Shown piece after piece: positions 55,905-64,000 of a DNA stretch of 64,000 bases. The notes below the pieces were generated by a model. The model worked only from the letters and a program-made list of their open reading frames with translations. It was not told the DNA's origin and did not search any database. Numbering within the stretch: the first letter of the stretch is position 1; each line of letters opens with the position of its first letter. A program made the translations under genes and the position numbers. This DNA comes from G965200765 sp965200765 (lineage in GTDB: Bacteria > Pseudomonadota > Gammaproteobacteria > Arenicellales > JAJDZL01). Location of the stretch: assembly GCA_965200765.1 (NCBI GenBank), contig OZ241380.1, positions 3,100,001-3,164,000 on the forward strand, in the 5' to 3' direction.

Positions 55905-57022
55905 GGCTTGGAACGGTCAGTAATAATATTTGTTATTGGTACGGAAGTTGTACCTAATCCTAGTGTACGGTCAATCGATGATTTGGTGGGTTGAACCCCA
56001 AAGCCATAATTGATTGATTCAAGAATAATTTTGCTGTTGCTTTGGCTACATATGGTATGAATATTCGCTCGCGCTTGTGTAACCCATCGCACGAAATTGT
56101 TGCGCAATTCTGGATTTGAGACCCATTTATCTGCAAAATTTTCTTCAGGATTTACTGGATTTGGAACGTAAGATTTTGAAATGCTATCAGAATTAGCCAT
56201 TCCCACCAGTATGTTCGTTATGGCTGTTGCAACATCACTTTCGCCTTGATAGACGTTAGCGGCTAGAGTAGTAATAATTATTGAAATAGGTTTTGAATCT
56301 TGATTATCAAGAAACATAATATCTCGATGTCTTTTTAGCAGTTGTATAGATTTCTGTAATGGTGTTTTCCATTGATAATATGGTAGATTGACAAATTCGT
56401 CTATATGTAATCCAAGCTTTTCTGCATGTTCAACTAAATGTTTCTGATTGGAATTCATTCTCGATTCAAACCATAGTGCGAAACCCTCTGGGTTACTGAC
56501 CAACCAATCATCGTTCACTTCAAAATAAAAAGGTGATTGGTTATCTGTAATTGAAACAAGATGGTCGCCAAATATTGACTCGGAATTTGTGCTTGTAACC
56601 TCTGGAATGCAAGGGAGAATGTCCATGTGGAACTTCAATTGGTCAGCATAAATCAATCTCCAGCATCGTCGCTTTTCTGTCAAATCTTCTTTGATACCTC
56701 TTTCGATTCTATAACGATTCAGTGAGGCTCCAACAAGTTCTTTTAATTCCTTTTGGGTATTCATGTCTTTATAAATTCCGGATTGGATGTTACAAACTAG
56801 ATCTAAATCAAATTCTTCTCTTCCCACAGGCTTTATTGCGGTGCCCAATCGAAATGACCCCTGAGAGAAAATACTTGGACCAAAGCGTTGAATATCTGGA
56901 AAATTTTCTAACCAAGAACCAATATTCTTGTAGCGATTTTCTGCTTGTTCGTATACGGAATCGGGAAGTTGGATTTCTTCTAGAATCACTTCCAATAATT
57001 GATTACTTTGACTGTTATTCAT
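55889..57022 (-). CDS. CD-NTase (CBASS cyclic-oligonucleotide synthase)
   Basis: 377 residues from ATG 57022, which overlaps the upstream Cap5 gene by 8 bases; an upstream ATG at 57187 would add 55 residues read from inside Cap5 and is rejected. Nucleotidyltransferase signature: GSFRLGT (55-61), EFDLDLV with Asp72/Asp74, and the third acid Asp134 in FHMDILPCIP. All three metal-binding acids are present. It makes a cyclic di- or trinucleotide after phage infection (family knowledge). The C-terminus (SKPWLEN) differs from the classical Gly/Ala ends, but the last residues would be the E2 target if the system is type II-short. Confidence 0.9.
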   Translation of the reverse strand: MNNSQSNQLLEVILEEIQLPDSVYEQAENRYKNIGSWLENFPDIQRFGPSIFSQGSFRLGTAIKPVGREEFDLDLVCNIQSGIYKDMNTQKELKELVGASLNRYRIERGIKEDLTEKRRCWRLIYADQLKFHMDILPCIPEVTSTNSESIFGDHLVSITDNQSPFYFEVNDDWLVSNPEGFALWFESRMNSNQKHLVEHAEKLGLHIDEFVNLPYYQWKTPLQKSIQLLKRHRDIMFLDNQDSKPISIIITTLAANVYQGESDVATAITNILVGMANSDSISKSYVPNPVNPEENFADKWVSNPELRNNFVRWVTQARANIHTICSQSNSKIILESINYGFGVQPTKSSIDRTLGLGTTSVPITNIITDRSKPWLEN

Positions 57023-58175
57023 ATGAATCACCATTAATTTCGATTGAATTGATAAACTTTTGTTCTTTACAATTGTGGTCGTAAAGAACCCACGGCATGT
57101 CAGCTTTGGGCATTCTTGCTCTTCCAAACTCCACTGCACATGAAACCGGCATAACAGGAAAAACGTGAAGGGGTGTTCTTTGACCATGCTTTTGCTTTAT
57201 ACTGACCATTAATTGCCGAATATGCTTGCGAAACAGTGAGAGTTGTTCTTTGGATTTCATAAAATCATTGTGAGGACTTTTTATTGTCAACTCCCAAATA
57301 CTGATTTTGTGTCCTAAAATATCTTGAATTCTCTGCCGGTCAACATGGTCACTCAGTGAAATCAGTAATGCCACCTTGTTGATGAATTCTCTTGGTTCCT
57401 TAACAATGTAGGAAGACTCTTCGGAAGCATCTTGCCAACGCCAACCTTTAGGTTCCCTGTGTAGTTGGTAAGTTTCCACAGAAATTTTGTCGGTCAACAG
57501 AGTTCCTAACTTGATCAATAACGGTTGCGGTGCAAGTGCAAATACGGAAAAGTGCTTACACGGGTCCTCTTGAATTAGCGGTACTACTTTCTTTTGAAAT
57601 GATTGATAAAGATGAGTTGATTCTGCCTGCCAGTACTCAGGGGTGCTATCCTTAAGTTCGGAACCTTGAATCGATAGTTGAACAGGTCGAGAATTCGCAG
57701 GGTACCAATCTGGAAACATTGCTTGAACGCATGTGTTGAATTCAATGAGGGACGTTTCTTTTCCAATATTCGCTCCGTACAGAATGACATGCGATTTTTT
57801 ATCAGAATCAATACCTGTAACAATTTCCACCCTATGTTCATGTTCACGTTTCCAACTTTGCAATAACTCTGCCGTATATGATCCACCTGTACTTTTCTGG
57901 TCAATATTGCAGTGACACTCATGGCACACAAGTATTAGGTTGGAGATATCATTCAATATTTTGCTACTTCCATTTGAATCTCCCCATCCTCTCGGTCCTT
58001 GTTCAGATATTGAATAAATATGTGCTTTCTCTGCGCTGTGGACCGTTTCTTGAGTTACAGAAGACCTATAGAGAATTTTATTGCAACCGCTGAATTGACA
58101 CCTGCCAGCAGCGCGAGCCCAAAGTTCGCGCTCAACTGTGCGTTTGATATCACTTCTATTTACCTTTGAAAGCAT
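57015..58175 (-). CDS. cap5: Cap5: HNH-SAVED CBASS effector nuclease
   Basis: 386 residues from ATG 58175 (an upstream ATG at 58229 is less likely). The N-terminal HNH domain reads LWARAAGRCQFSGCN (Cys26, Cys31), EKAHIYSISEQGPRG (catalytic His52) and NLILVCHECHCNID (Cys84, Cys87, His88). The C-terminal SAVED domain (about 150-386) shows the typical FALAPQPLLIKLG, TYQLHREPKGWRW and HVFPVMPVSCAVEFGR. Cap5 oligomerises on binding the cyclic nucleotide and then degrades DNA non-specifically, killing the infected cell. It is the first gene of the operon; the whole unit is intact. Confidence 0.9.
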   Translation of the reverse strand: MLSKVNRSDIKRTVERELWARAAGRCQFSGCNKILYRSSVTQETVHSAEKAHIYSISEQGPRGWGDSNGSSKILNDISNLILVCHECHCNIDQKSTGGSYTAELLQSWKREHEHRVEIVTGIDSDKKSHVILYGANIGKETSLIEFNTCVQAMFPDWYPANSRPVQLSIQGSELKDSTPEYWQAESTHLYQSFQKKVVPLIQEDPCKHFSVFALAPQPLLIKLGTLLTDKISVETYQLHREPKGWRWQDASEESSYIVKEPREFINKVALLISLSDHVDRQRIQDILGHKISIWELTIKSPHNDFMKSKEQLSLFRKHIRQLMVSIKQKHGQRTPLHVFPVMPVSCAVEFGRARMPKADMPWVLYDHNCKEQKFINSIEINGDSYE

Positions 58176-58410
58176 GTGAATTATCCTAACAATATAGAGT
58201 TTCAACTCAGAAAGGTACCCAAATATCACTAATTTTTTTCGGGATTCCTTTCCTTCCTTACACCTTTATAGTGGGGTTCCATCGGAACCGCAACAGTAAT
58301 GATACTATGCTATTCTGGCGGATGCAAATTTATTTTTGACCTTAAGTCCCAACTAAGTCGGAAAGGTCAGTCCGCCGTGAGTCGCCACCTAACTATTGCG
58401 TTTCCAATGC
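58176..58410 (-). promoter_or_regulatory. upstream region of CBASS operon 1
   Basis: An AT-rich region with no gene and no clear promoter boxes. It must contain the operon promoter unless that lies in the adjacent IS remnant. Confidence 0.3.
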
Positions 58411-59273
58411 CTATTGGCACCCTTGGCGGTTAGCAGTGATGAGGAAACCCTTTAGTAAGCTTGTGCTTCGTTCACCTAGTACAGGAAACGGCTGAGACAT
58501 TGCGGTGGCAACATCGTGCAGTATCACATTGTACACAAAAAAGCATGGTGAGCAAAGAAAATCGATGAACGGTGTCACACCACTCTCGAGCAAGTGCTGG
58601 CGTAGCTGTCATCGTCCAAGTCGTTGTCGACACCAAAGTCAAACGCAACACCCGCCTCCGCATCTGACAAGAATTCCTCTATCAACTCCCGGCACACCTT
58701 GGTTTCGAACGCACTGGCTACCGTCAAGCGAAAATGTATACTGCAACTCATGGCACGTGTCCGCAATCAGATGAGGCTTGTACCCGAACCACTCAACTGT
58801 CTTGCTCCAGTTCTTGCCGTCGAATCTCAAACTTCTGCCAAAATCCGGATATGCCTCTATCACTTAGTCGCGGTTGTGGTAGAACGGTGAACTGGTCGCA
58901 CCATGTTCGCACTCTAACCGTTGTAGCAACCTCAAAAATCGCGAAAACGAAAACCCTCATCAACAGCGGATTGACCGCTGGATTGCGCCGCAGAGACTCT
59001 GCAGATCGATACTGTTGCACCAGACCGGCATGGGACGCATTGAGCATCGCCTCCACCAGCCAGTCCTTGTGACCGCCTTTCCGGCAACTCTTCAGAATTG
59101 CCGCCAGGTTCATCATTCTGCATGTACTCGACTACGGTCAGCAAACCACCCATTTGGGCGAATTCGTCAAGACCCTCCAAGCCGAACAGGCTATAATGAA
59201 AAATTGGGTCGGTTTTTGCCAGTGATTGCTCCTCCTGAGGTTTCATGTGACTCGGTTGAAGACAACTTGACAA
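58411..59273 (-). mobile_element. decayed DDE_Tnp_1 transposase (IS1182-like)
   Basis: In broken minus-strand frames: SLRRNPAVNPLLMRVF, then YPDFGRSLRFDGKNW (first catalytic Asp), VEWFGYKPHLIADTCHELQ and LTVASAFETKVCRELIEEFL. This is the usual order in IS1182-like transposases. Several frameshifts exist. Confidence 0.6.
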
Positions 59274-59343
59274 CTACGAAACTAACTCGTAATTCCCAAA
59301 CGATTGTCCACGCTTATAAGCCAGTGACATTAGAAGGTTAGAT

Positions 59344-59958
59344 ATGCCAATCATTTATATACTCACCAATGAATGTATGCCCGATACAGTCAAGATTGGG
59401 ATTACTACTGATAATCTTGAGCAGCGTATCAAACAGTTAGACACCACAAGCGTGGCACTTCCATTTGAATGTTATTACGCAGTGGAAGTGGAAGACGCAT
59501 CTGCGATCGAAAAGAAGATGCATGAAGGACTGGATGATTGTCGTGTGCGTCAAAACAGAGAGTTCTTCAATACGACGCCTGAGCAGGCAAGGTCTTTTTT
59601 GAAAATTGCAGAAATCATGGGTGGCAAAGATGTCACGCCAACTGGTGATATTGTTGAATCCCCTCAAGACCAACAAGCATTGGACAATGCTAGGAAGAAA
59701 CGTAAACGGTTCAACTTTCAAATGTTGGGTATTGAAGCAGGCACTGTGCTTCATTTCAAAAAAGACAACACGATTACCTGTGAAGTTGTTAATGACACGC
59801 AAGTTCGGTTTCGCGGCGGGGTTATGTCTCTTTCAGGGTCAGCAGATATTGTTCTTCGAGAGATGGGTTATGATTGGGGAAGTACCTCTAGAGGCCCAAG
59901 TTGGTGGTGTGTTGACGGCAATACACTGACAGAATTGAGGACTGAAGTGGGGATATAA
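59344..59958 (+). CDS. GIY-YIG (T5orf172-type) protein with RAMA-like C-terminus
   Basis: 204 residues. The start MPIIYILTNECMPDTVKIGI fits the T5orf172/MUG113 branch of GIY-YIG nucleases. IYIL and VKIGI are the two strands, Arg in LEQRIKQL and Glu/His in IEKKMHEGL follow, and REFFNTTPEQA closes the domain at about 90. Residues ~120-204 (LGIEAGTVLHFKKDNTITCEV then SLSGSADIVLREMG and GPSWWCVDGNTLTELR) look like the RAMA domain associated with restriction and modification proteins. The combination suggests a nuclease guided by a modified-DNA reader, or a phage-derived homing-type protein. It lies between the two CBASS loci on the opposite strand. Confidence 0.7.
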   Translation: MPIIYILTNECMPDTVKIGITTDNLEQRIKQLDTTSVALPFECYYAVEVEDASAIEKKMHEGLDDCRVRQNREFFNTTPEQARSFLKIAEIMGGKDVTPTGDIVESPQDQQALDNARKKRKRFNFQMLGIEAGTVLHFKKDNTITCEVVNDTQVRFRGGVMSLSGSADIVLREMGYDWGSTSRGPSWWCVDGNTLTELRTEVGI

Positions 59959-60693
59959 AAACGGGGTTTATAGTAGTCTGCGGTTCAAGCGTAGTAGCAA
60001 TATTACCAAGTTTGTTCGTCGTGGCAAGGTGGGTGAAGAATTAGTCAGCTCTGAAAAGCCTTGTTTCGGGCAGTTTTCAGGTAGATGGATGGCATTTCTG
60101 GAAAGCAGGGAACGACATTGGTTTCTCCAGCCCGATGCAAGAAAATAGCCGCCGCCAAAAATCGGCGCAAAATTTCCTGATCTTCTTCAGGGTGATTCTC
60201 CGGTGTCTTCAACTGACGCTGACAGTGCCCACGGATGGTGCCATAGGCTTGACTGCGGAGGTGGAGTCAACGTGGGTGTGCAGTTTGCGAGTGCATTGCT
60301 GGTTTCACAAGATACAGAATCTGCATCAGAAGGTTCCGCCGGGGTTGTAGTTGGAATTTCGTCATTAGGTGATTGATTTCCGGAATACGCCGAACGAGGC
60401 CGAAGCGCGTCATCGGTTGGAATCGGTGGTGAACTTTACACAGTGGCGGTTAGCCGGAAGTGTGCCGTTCAGACCCTCCTCTAAGCCAACTAGACCGCTG
60501 GTCTTCACCAAACACCGCAAACGTGATACCACTGTTGCTTGTCAATTTCGAATCCGTATCCGTAAATCCCAAGGGAAGTGGTCTTCTCCTGCTTCCTCAG
60601 ATGTGATTTATCAACACCTTAAGCGGGAATCAAGGTTGATGTCAATTGCAAGCACCGCCACTCCGCCCATTTTTTGATTGAACTTGACTATTG
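59959..60693 (-). mobile_element. IS5 right end and debris
   Basis: On the minus strand 60130-60035 the sequence ATGCCATCCATCTACCTGAA, AACTGCCCGAAACAAGG and CTTTTCAG match the right end of the IS5 element at 52555-52630. 60200-60690 has no recognisable gene. Confidence 0.5.
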
Positions 60694-61593
60694 CTATTCA
60701 CCAAACTCGTCCCCAAATAACTCCTGCCACCTTTTCACACTTTTGTATCTGTCTGTCTCATAGTAAGCGTCGTTAATTTTTTTATTGTAAGTATTGAATT
60801 TATCACGAAAATTTCTATATTGGTTATTTTTCCAATTTCTATTGAAATTCTCGTCATTTAAGGCCGGATTTTTAATGACTGGCGTCATGTAGTTTAATTG
60901 CAACCAGTCATTTACTCTGTTTGACAGAGTTTTCAGTGTTTCCACCAAATCGAGAAACTCCTTTGAGTAGTACTTGTCTTGTTCTCTCACCTGATTTGCA
61001 AGAATCGTTGTCAGCAGAATCGATGGGATTGAAAAATTATCTTTGTGGTCACGCAGGAATTTAATTAAACGAATAACCTTTTTCAAATTGTTTCCGCGCA
61101 CGATTTGACTCTTTTGATTCAGCCAACCGCTGTATCCGTCACCATCGGTTCTTTCATAACTACGGTCATCTCTGTTGCAAATAAACTTGGAATTTCCGTA
61201 CTCAATACAAGGAACAATATCGATATGAACTTCGCCTGCATAATCAACTGTGCAACAACGAGTTTTCAACTTCACTTTGTTTCTGTAGTTACCGTTATTT
61301 TTAAACACATCATAGATTCTCTTGACATAGTCTTCTTGAAAATAGTGTGGGTTAAATTTGTCGTCTTTAATGAATACCAGTATGTCAGCGTCAAACTCAT
61401 CATCATTCTTTACAGGTTTGATAATTGTTCCATGTGCATATGAACCTTGCTTACTAATTTTGCGGTAACCATCAATATTGAGCCACAAGAGGTTGGTGAT
61501 AGATTCTACTCTTCTATCTAAGTCATTAATTCTTGATTGATTTAAATTGACATGATTTTTCAAAAAATCATCAAAGTTTTGATTGTGTTTCAT
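60694..61593 (-). CDS. CD-NTase of the second CBASS
   Basis: 299 residues; ATG 61593 has GGAGA about 7 bases upstream and lies 10 bases after the phospholipase gene. The signature motifs are GSYAHGT (50-56), EFDADILVFI with Asp68/Asp70, and HIDIVPCIEY with Asp125. All catalytic acids are intact. It is distant from the CD-NTase at 55889 (different motifs around the acids), so the two CBASS are independent acquisitions. By analogy with CapV-CD-NTase pairs it would make the cyclic dinucleotide that activates the phospholipase. No E1/E2, HORMA or TRIP13 genes adjoin it, so the system is type I. Confidence 0.88.
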   Translation of the reverse strand: MKHNQNFDDFLKNHVNLNQSRINDLDRRVESITNLLWLNIDGYRKISKQGSYAHGTIIKPVKNDDEFDADILVFIKDDKFNPHYFQEDYVKRIYDVFKNNGNYRNKVKLKTRCCTVDYAGEVHIDIVPCIEYGNSKFICNRDDRSYERTDGDGYSGWLNQKSQIVRGNNLKKVIRLIKFLRDHKDNFSIPSILLTTILANQVREQDKYYSKEFLDLVETLKTLSNRVNDWLQLNYMTPVIKNPALNDENFNRNWKNNQYRNFRDKFNTYNKKINDAYYETDRYKSVKRWQELFGDEFGE

Positions 61594-61603
61594 AATGTTT
61601 CTC

Positions 61604-62521
61604 CTACAATTTTAGAAAATCGTTAATTGATGCACTACTGCGTGGAAAAATAGTTTCTGCAATTCTTTTTAATGTGGGGATCACTTTACAATCGTCAAGT
61701 TTCCAATCTCCAATGTGAGGATTGATTCGAAAATAATTGTTCCCTAAAATCAATTTTGCACAATTGTCGGCGTACTGTGTTTGAGTCAGCATAGCAAAGT
61801 CTACAAATTTTTCTTTTTCCCAACCTGTCAGTAATCCCCAATTTTTAGACGGTAAGTAAAAATTACCAGCTCTGCCTGTTCCAATCGAAAATATTCTTAT
61901 ATTTTCCGAAGTTACTTTGAAATTTCTAATTGCATCGACATACCCAACCATTGCTGGATTGTTTGCCCATACGCCGCCATCACATAAAATGGTTTCTGAT
62001 ACATTCACTGGATCAAAATAAGTTGGCGCAAAACAAGATGCCAAAATTGCTTCATAGAGAAAAACTTCACCATCTCGAACATAGTCTCCGTTGCGTAGAC
62101 TTTTCTGGTAGGCAGATTTGAATACATGAACTTCTCCTGTACTCGCATTCGTTGCGTTAATGATTAGTGGTGTTTCAATTTCGCCTAGTTTCTGACCCCC
62201 AAAAATTTCCATTAAAAATGTCTCTAGAATTTTTCCATCGTATTTACTTCGGCAGTATCCTTTTGAAAAAAATCTAGACTTGAATATCTTTGGTGCGTTC
62301 TGTTCAAATTCTTTCACTAGTTCTGACAAGCATTTGCGAGTTGCGACAAAGGCAGCAACAATACTACCTGTACTTGTTCCTACCACAAGGTCGAACTTAC
62401 TATAGATGTCAATATTCGGTTGAGAATTGATTAAATCCAATAGATGGGCTGAGAATATTCCTCTGACTCCGCCACCATCAAGCGACAGAATATTGAACTG
62501 TTTGTCATTAGATGTTCGCAT
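61604..62521 (-). CDS. capV: CapV: patatin-like phospholipase CBASS effector
   Basis: 305 residues. The patatin fold has an oxyanion motif DGGGVRG (15-21), a nucleophile elbow GTSTG with Ser50 and a catalytic Asp181 in LCDGGVWANNP. All residues of the Ser-Asp dyad are present. Other patatin blocks are ASCFAPTYFDPV and IFSIGTGRAG. When bound by the cyclic nucleotide, CapV hydrolyses membrane phospholipids and lyses the infected cell (family knowledge). It is the first gene of a two-gene operon with the CD-NTase. No strong ribosome binding site is seen before the ATG. Confidence 0.88.
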   Translation of the reverse strand: MRTSNDKQFNILSLDGGGVRGIFSAHLLDLINSQPNIDIYSKFDLVVGTSTGSIVAAFVATRKCLSELVKEFEQNAPKIFKSRFFSKGYCRSKYDGKILETFLMEIFGGQKLGEIETPLIINATNASTGEVHVFKSAYQKSLRNGDYVRDGEVFLYEAILASCFAPTYFDPVNVSETILCDGGVWANNPAMVGYVDAIRNFKVTSENIRIFSIGTGRAGNFYLPSKNWGLLTGWEKEKFVDFAMLTQTQYADNCAKLILGNNYFRINPHIGDWKLDDCKVIPTLKRIAETIFPRSSASINDFLKL

Positions 62522-62855
62522 ATCAAAAATTGTTAGTGAACAAATTCTTCCTTAGGTCCCTGACGAGAAAACAAGTAGAGTACGTGAATGATGCAACCTG
62601 AGGGGGATTCTACAAAATACGGTATGTAGAGCCGTTACCGATCAAGTGTCACCGTGAACGTCAAGAAATATAAACCCGAAGGCACTAAAAGTCAAATTTT
62701 TGTGAGCAACACACTTCTTGCAGAGTACGCGAGACGAGTATTTCTGGGTACACGGGTGTGCTAAGCATATTGGGTCGGGAGATTCGGATCAGGCGGAATC
62801 GGTGCTGCGGCACATGGGCGACTATTAGAAGCAGTTCAGAAAAGCCGGGTGAAGT
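62522..62855. promoter_or_regulatory. upstream region of CBASS 2
   Basis: No gene. It contains CTTAGGTCCCTGACGAG (cf. the CAGGGACCT of the hairpin repeat) near 62555, so an IS end probably lies directly upstream of capV. Confidence 0.3.
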
Positions 62856-63110
62856 GTCAGAGAATTTTGTACAAATGGTGGCATCCGAGGGTGTGACGCA
62901 CGACATGGAGCACCAAGGCTATGCAGTGATTGCAGACTACACTGGGATTGAAGTGGATGAAAAGCAGTTCGAGGGAGCTCACAAAGACAACTACGGCAAA
63001 GTTGGGTTGTCAATACCAACTAAAATTTCCAGAGTGCCCATCTTGCGTTGCAACTCTCTCCTTTGTTGCGAGAGCTCTTTCGCGTTTTTTCTTAGACACG
63101 GATAGTGAGA
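62856..63110 (+). mobile_element. IS1595-family fragment
   Basis: YTGIEVDEKQFEGAHKDNYG on the plus strand matches the first catalytic Asp segment of ISXO2-like transposases (GxVEVDExxFGGxxKNxx). Flanking frames are broken. Confidence 0.5.
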
Positions 63111-63419
63111 TTTCGGGATTGAGTCGAAAGTGCTCCCGCATGTCAGGTCGAATTGCACTGGCAGGCAAATCATCACGAATTATTAGTGGTCGAAGTTGAT
63201 ACTGGTGCACTACGCTAGGTCAGAGCCTTGCCGGTCAGAAGCTTGCCGTTGTTTGACGGACTACCTGGAAGCTTCGCTGAACCATTTGAATGTTCCGCCG
63301 CGGCATAAGTAGAATGTTCGCACGGTGAATTTGGCGGAACGTAGCTTTGTGGAAGCGCCCGACGAACTAAGGTGATTTTGCACCTGTGTGTGTGGGGGGG
63401 GGGACAACTAAGCTTTCCG

Positions 63420-63850
63420 TCAACCGAAATCAATCCAGATCTGCCTTCCCGAAGAGACTAAACAACTCGCCCAATCGCTGAAAACCTTGGCATCTCGTTC
63501 AAGCCCCGCCAGTAAGCGGGAAACCGTATCCTGTCGGGCATCGTCCAAAACCGACATGTGGCCCTTGCCTGTCGATAGCAAATACACATGCGACAGGGTG
63601 CCATAGGCCGCCGTCGCACCGCGACGGCGCACTTTCAACGTGCTGTTCAGACCCATTTCCAGCAAGCTGGATGGTCCGATTTTCTTCGCCAAACACGCAG
63701 TAACCGACACCTCACCGCAGCCTGTCTAATTTCACATCCGTGAAATCATGCCCAACATTCCCTGCCCGACTTTGTATACTGCTCGTCTGTTTCATCCAAG
63801 TGTTTCAATAAAACTGTATTGTACCGAAAATACCAAGTGCCACTTGAAAA
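63420..63850 (-). mobile_element. IS1380-like transposase, N-terminal fragment (copy C)
   Basis: SVTACLAKKIGPSSLLEMGL then RRRGATAAYGTLSHVYLLST and MSVLDDARQDTVSRLLAGLE on the minus strand, the standard N-terminal region of IS1380-type transposases. The upstream end GGTACAATACAGTTTTATTG matches copies A and B. A run of ten G at 63394-63403 lies beside it. Confidence 0.55.
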
Positions 63851-64000
63851 CAGGACACTGAATCAGTATCTTATAGTGTTAGAATGGTTAACTTGAATTT
63901 CAAATGTGGTGAGTGAGCACAGACTGTGGACTTGCTTCCTCTGATATGGTGTTTTTGCCCGGCCAATGACTTTATGCTTAATTCGTCTGCCTTGAACAAC
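63851..64000. other. window end, no gene seen
   Basis: 150 bases without a recognisable frame. Confidence 0.3.

Noticed and set aside
55889..57187. CD-NTase start at 57187
   Set aside because: The extra 55 codons overlap the 3' end of the Cap5 frame and do not resemble CD-NTase sequence; the ATG at 57022 gives the usual 8-base overlap.
63394..63403. Run of ten G as a phase-variation tract
   Set aside because: It lies in IS debris, not inside a supported coding sequence.

Overview
The window is an AT-leaning bacterial chromosome segment that reads as a defence island built on a bed of decayed insertion sequences (IS). The host cannot be named from the sequence. A Slam/TbpB-type surface lipoprotein, a CAT-I-K-G-type outer-membrane lipoprotein and many IS1595, IS5, IS1380 and IS630 relics fit a proteobacterium, perhaps a gammaproteobacterium with an IS-swollen genome (weak inference). 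There are no ribosomal RNA operons, no housekeeping genes and no tRNA that I could recognise.

Layout. 1-5 kb: an edge-truncated AAA ATPase, an N6-adenine DNA methyltransferase, a GIY-YIG-like protein and a KwaA-like membrane protein. 5-9 kb: a broken IS1595 element, a phase-variable-looking lipoprotein (12-base G/C tract) and a small gene with an amber stop. 9-16 kb: a pair of conserved unknowns, an orphan AAA ATPase, another unknown and a UvrD-like helicase. 16.5-18.4 kb: a YaaA-like domain fused to an OLD/PARIS-type ATPase whose TOPRIM partner has been deleted. 18.9-26.1 kb: a two-gene operon of a 1427-residue DUF1998-type helicase and a 992-residue protein with three near-identical ~198-residue repeats and a C-terminus resembling eukaryotic ribosomal protein L13e. 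This is the best candidate for an undescribed system. 28.5-31.9 kb: a three-gene overlapping operon (DUF262 protein, ATPase, unknown). 33-34.5 kb: an IS with perfect 19-bp ends and a transposase broken by two stops. 34.5-43.4 kb: a UDG-like protein, two tandem paralogous ATPases, a four-helix membrane protein and small proteins. 43.5-48.1 kb: a second DUF262 protein and a complete ATPase + DUF3226 (TOPRIM) pair. 49.5-54.3 kb: a small HNH protein, a lipoprotein, a 34-residue peptide gene and a DUF6765 protein, interleaved with IS5 pieces. 55.2-58.2 kb: a CBASS operon (Cap5 HNH-SAVED nuclease, CD-NTase, E2-like protein). 59.3-60 kb: a GIY-YIG/RAMA-like protein. 60.7-62.5 kb: a second CBASS (CapV phospholipase, CD-NTase). 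The remainder is IS debris.

How it works together. Nearly every intact gene belongs to a nucleotide-sensing, nucleic-acid-processing or abortive-infection type module. The modules are separated by IS remnants, several present in multiple copies, which suggests repeated acquisition and loss. Some modules are whole (both CBASS, ATPase-TOPRIM, the helicase pair, the DUF262 trio). Others are orphans with a missing partner (methyltransferase, AAA ATPase, YaaA-ATPase fusion, KwaA-like). All family assignments were made by eye from motifs; no database search was run.
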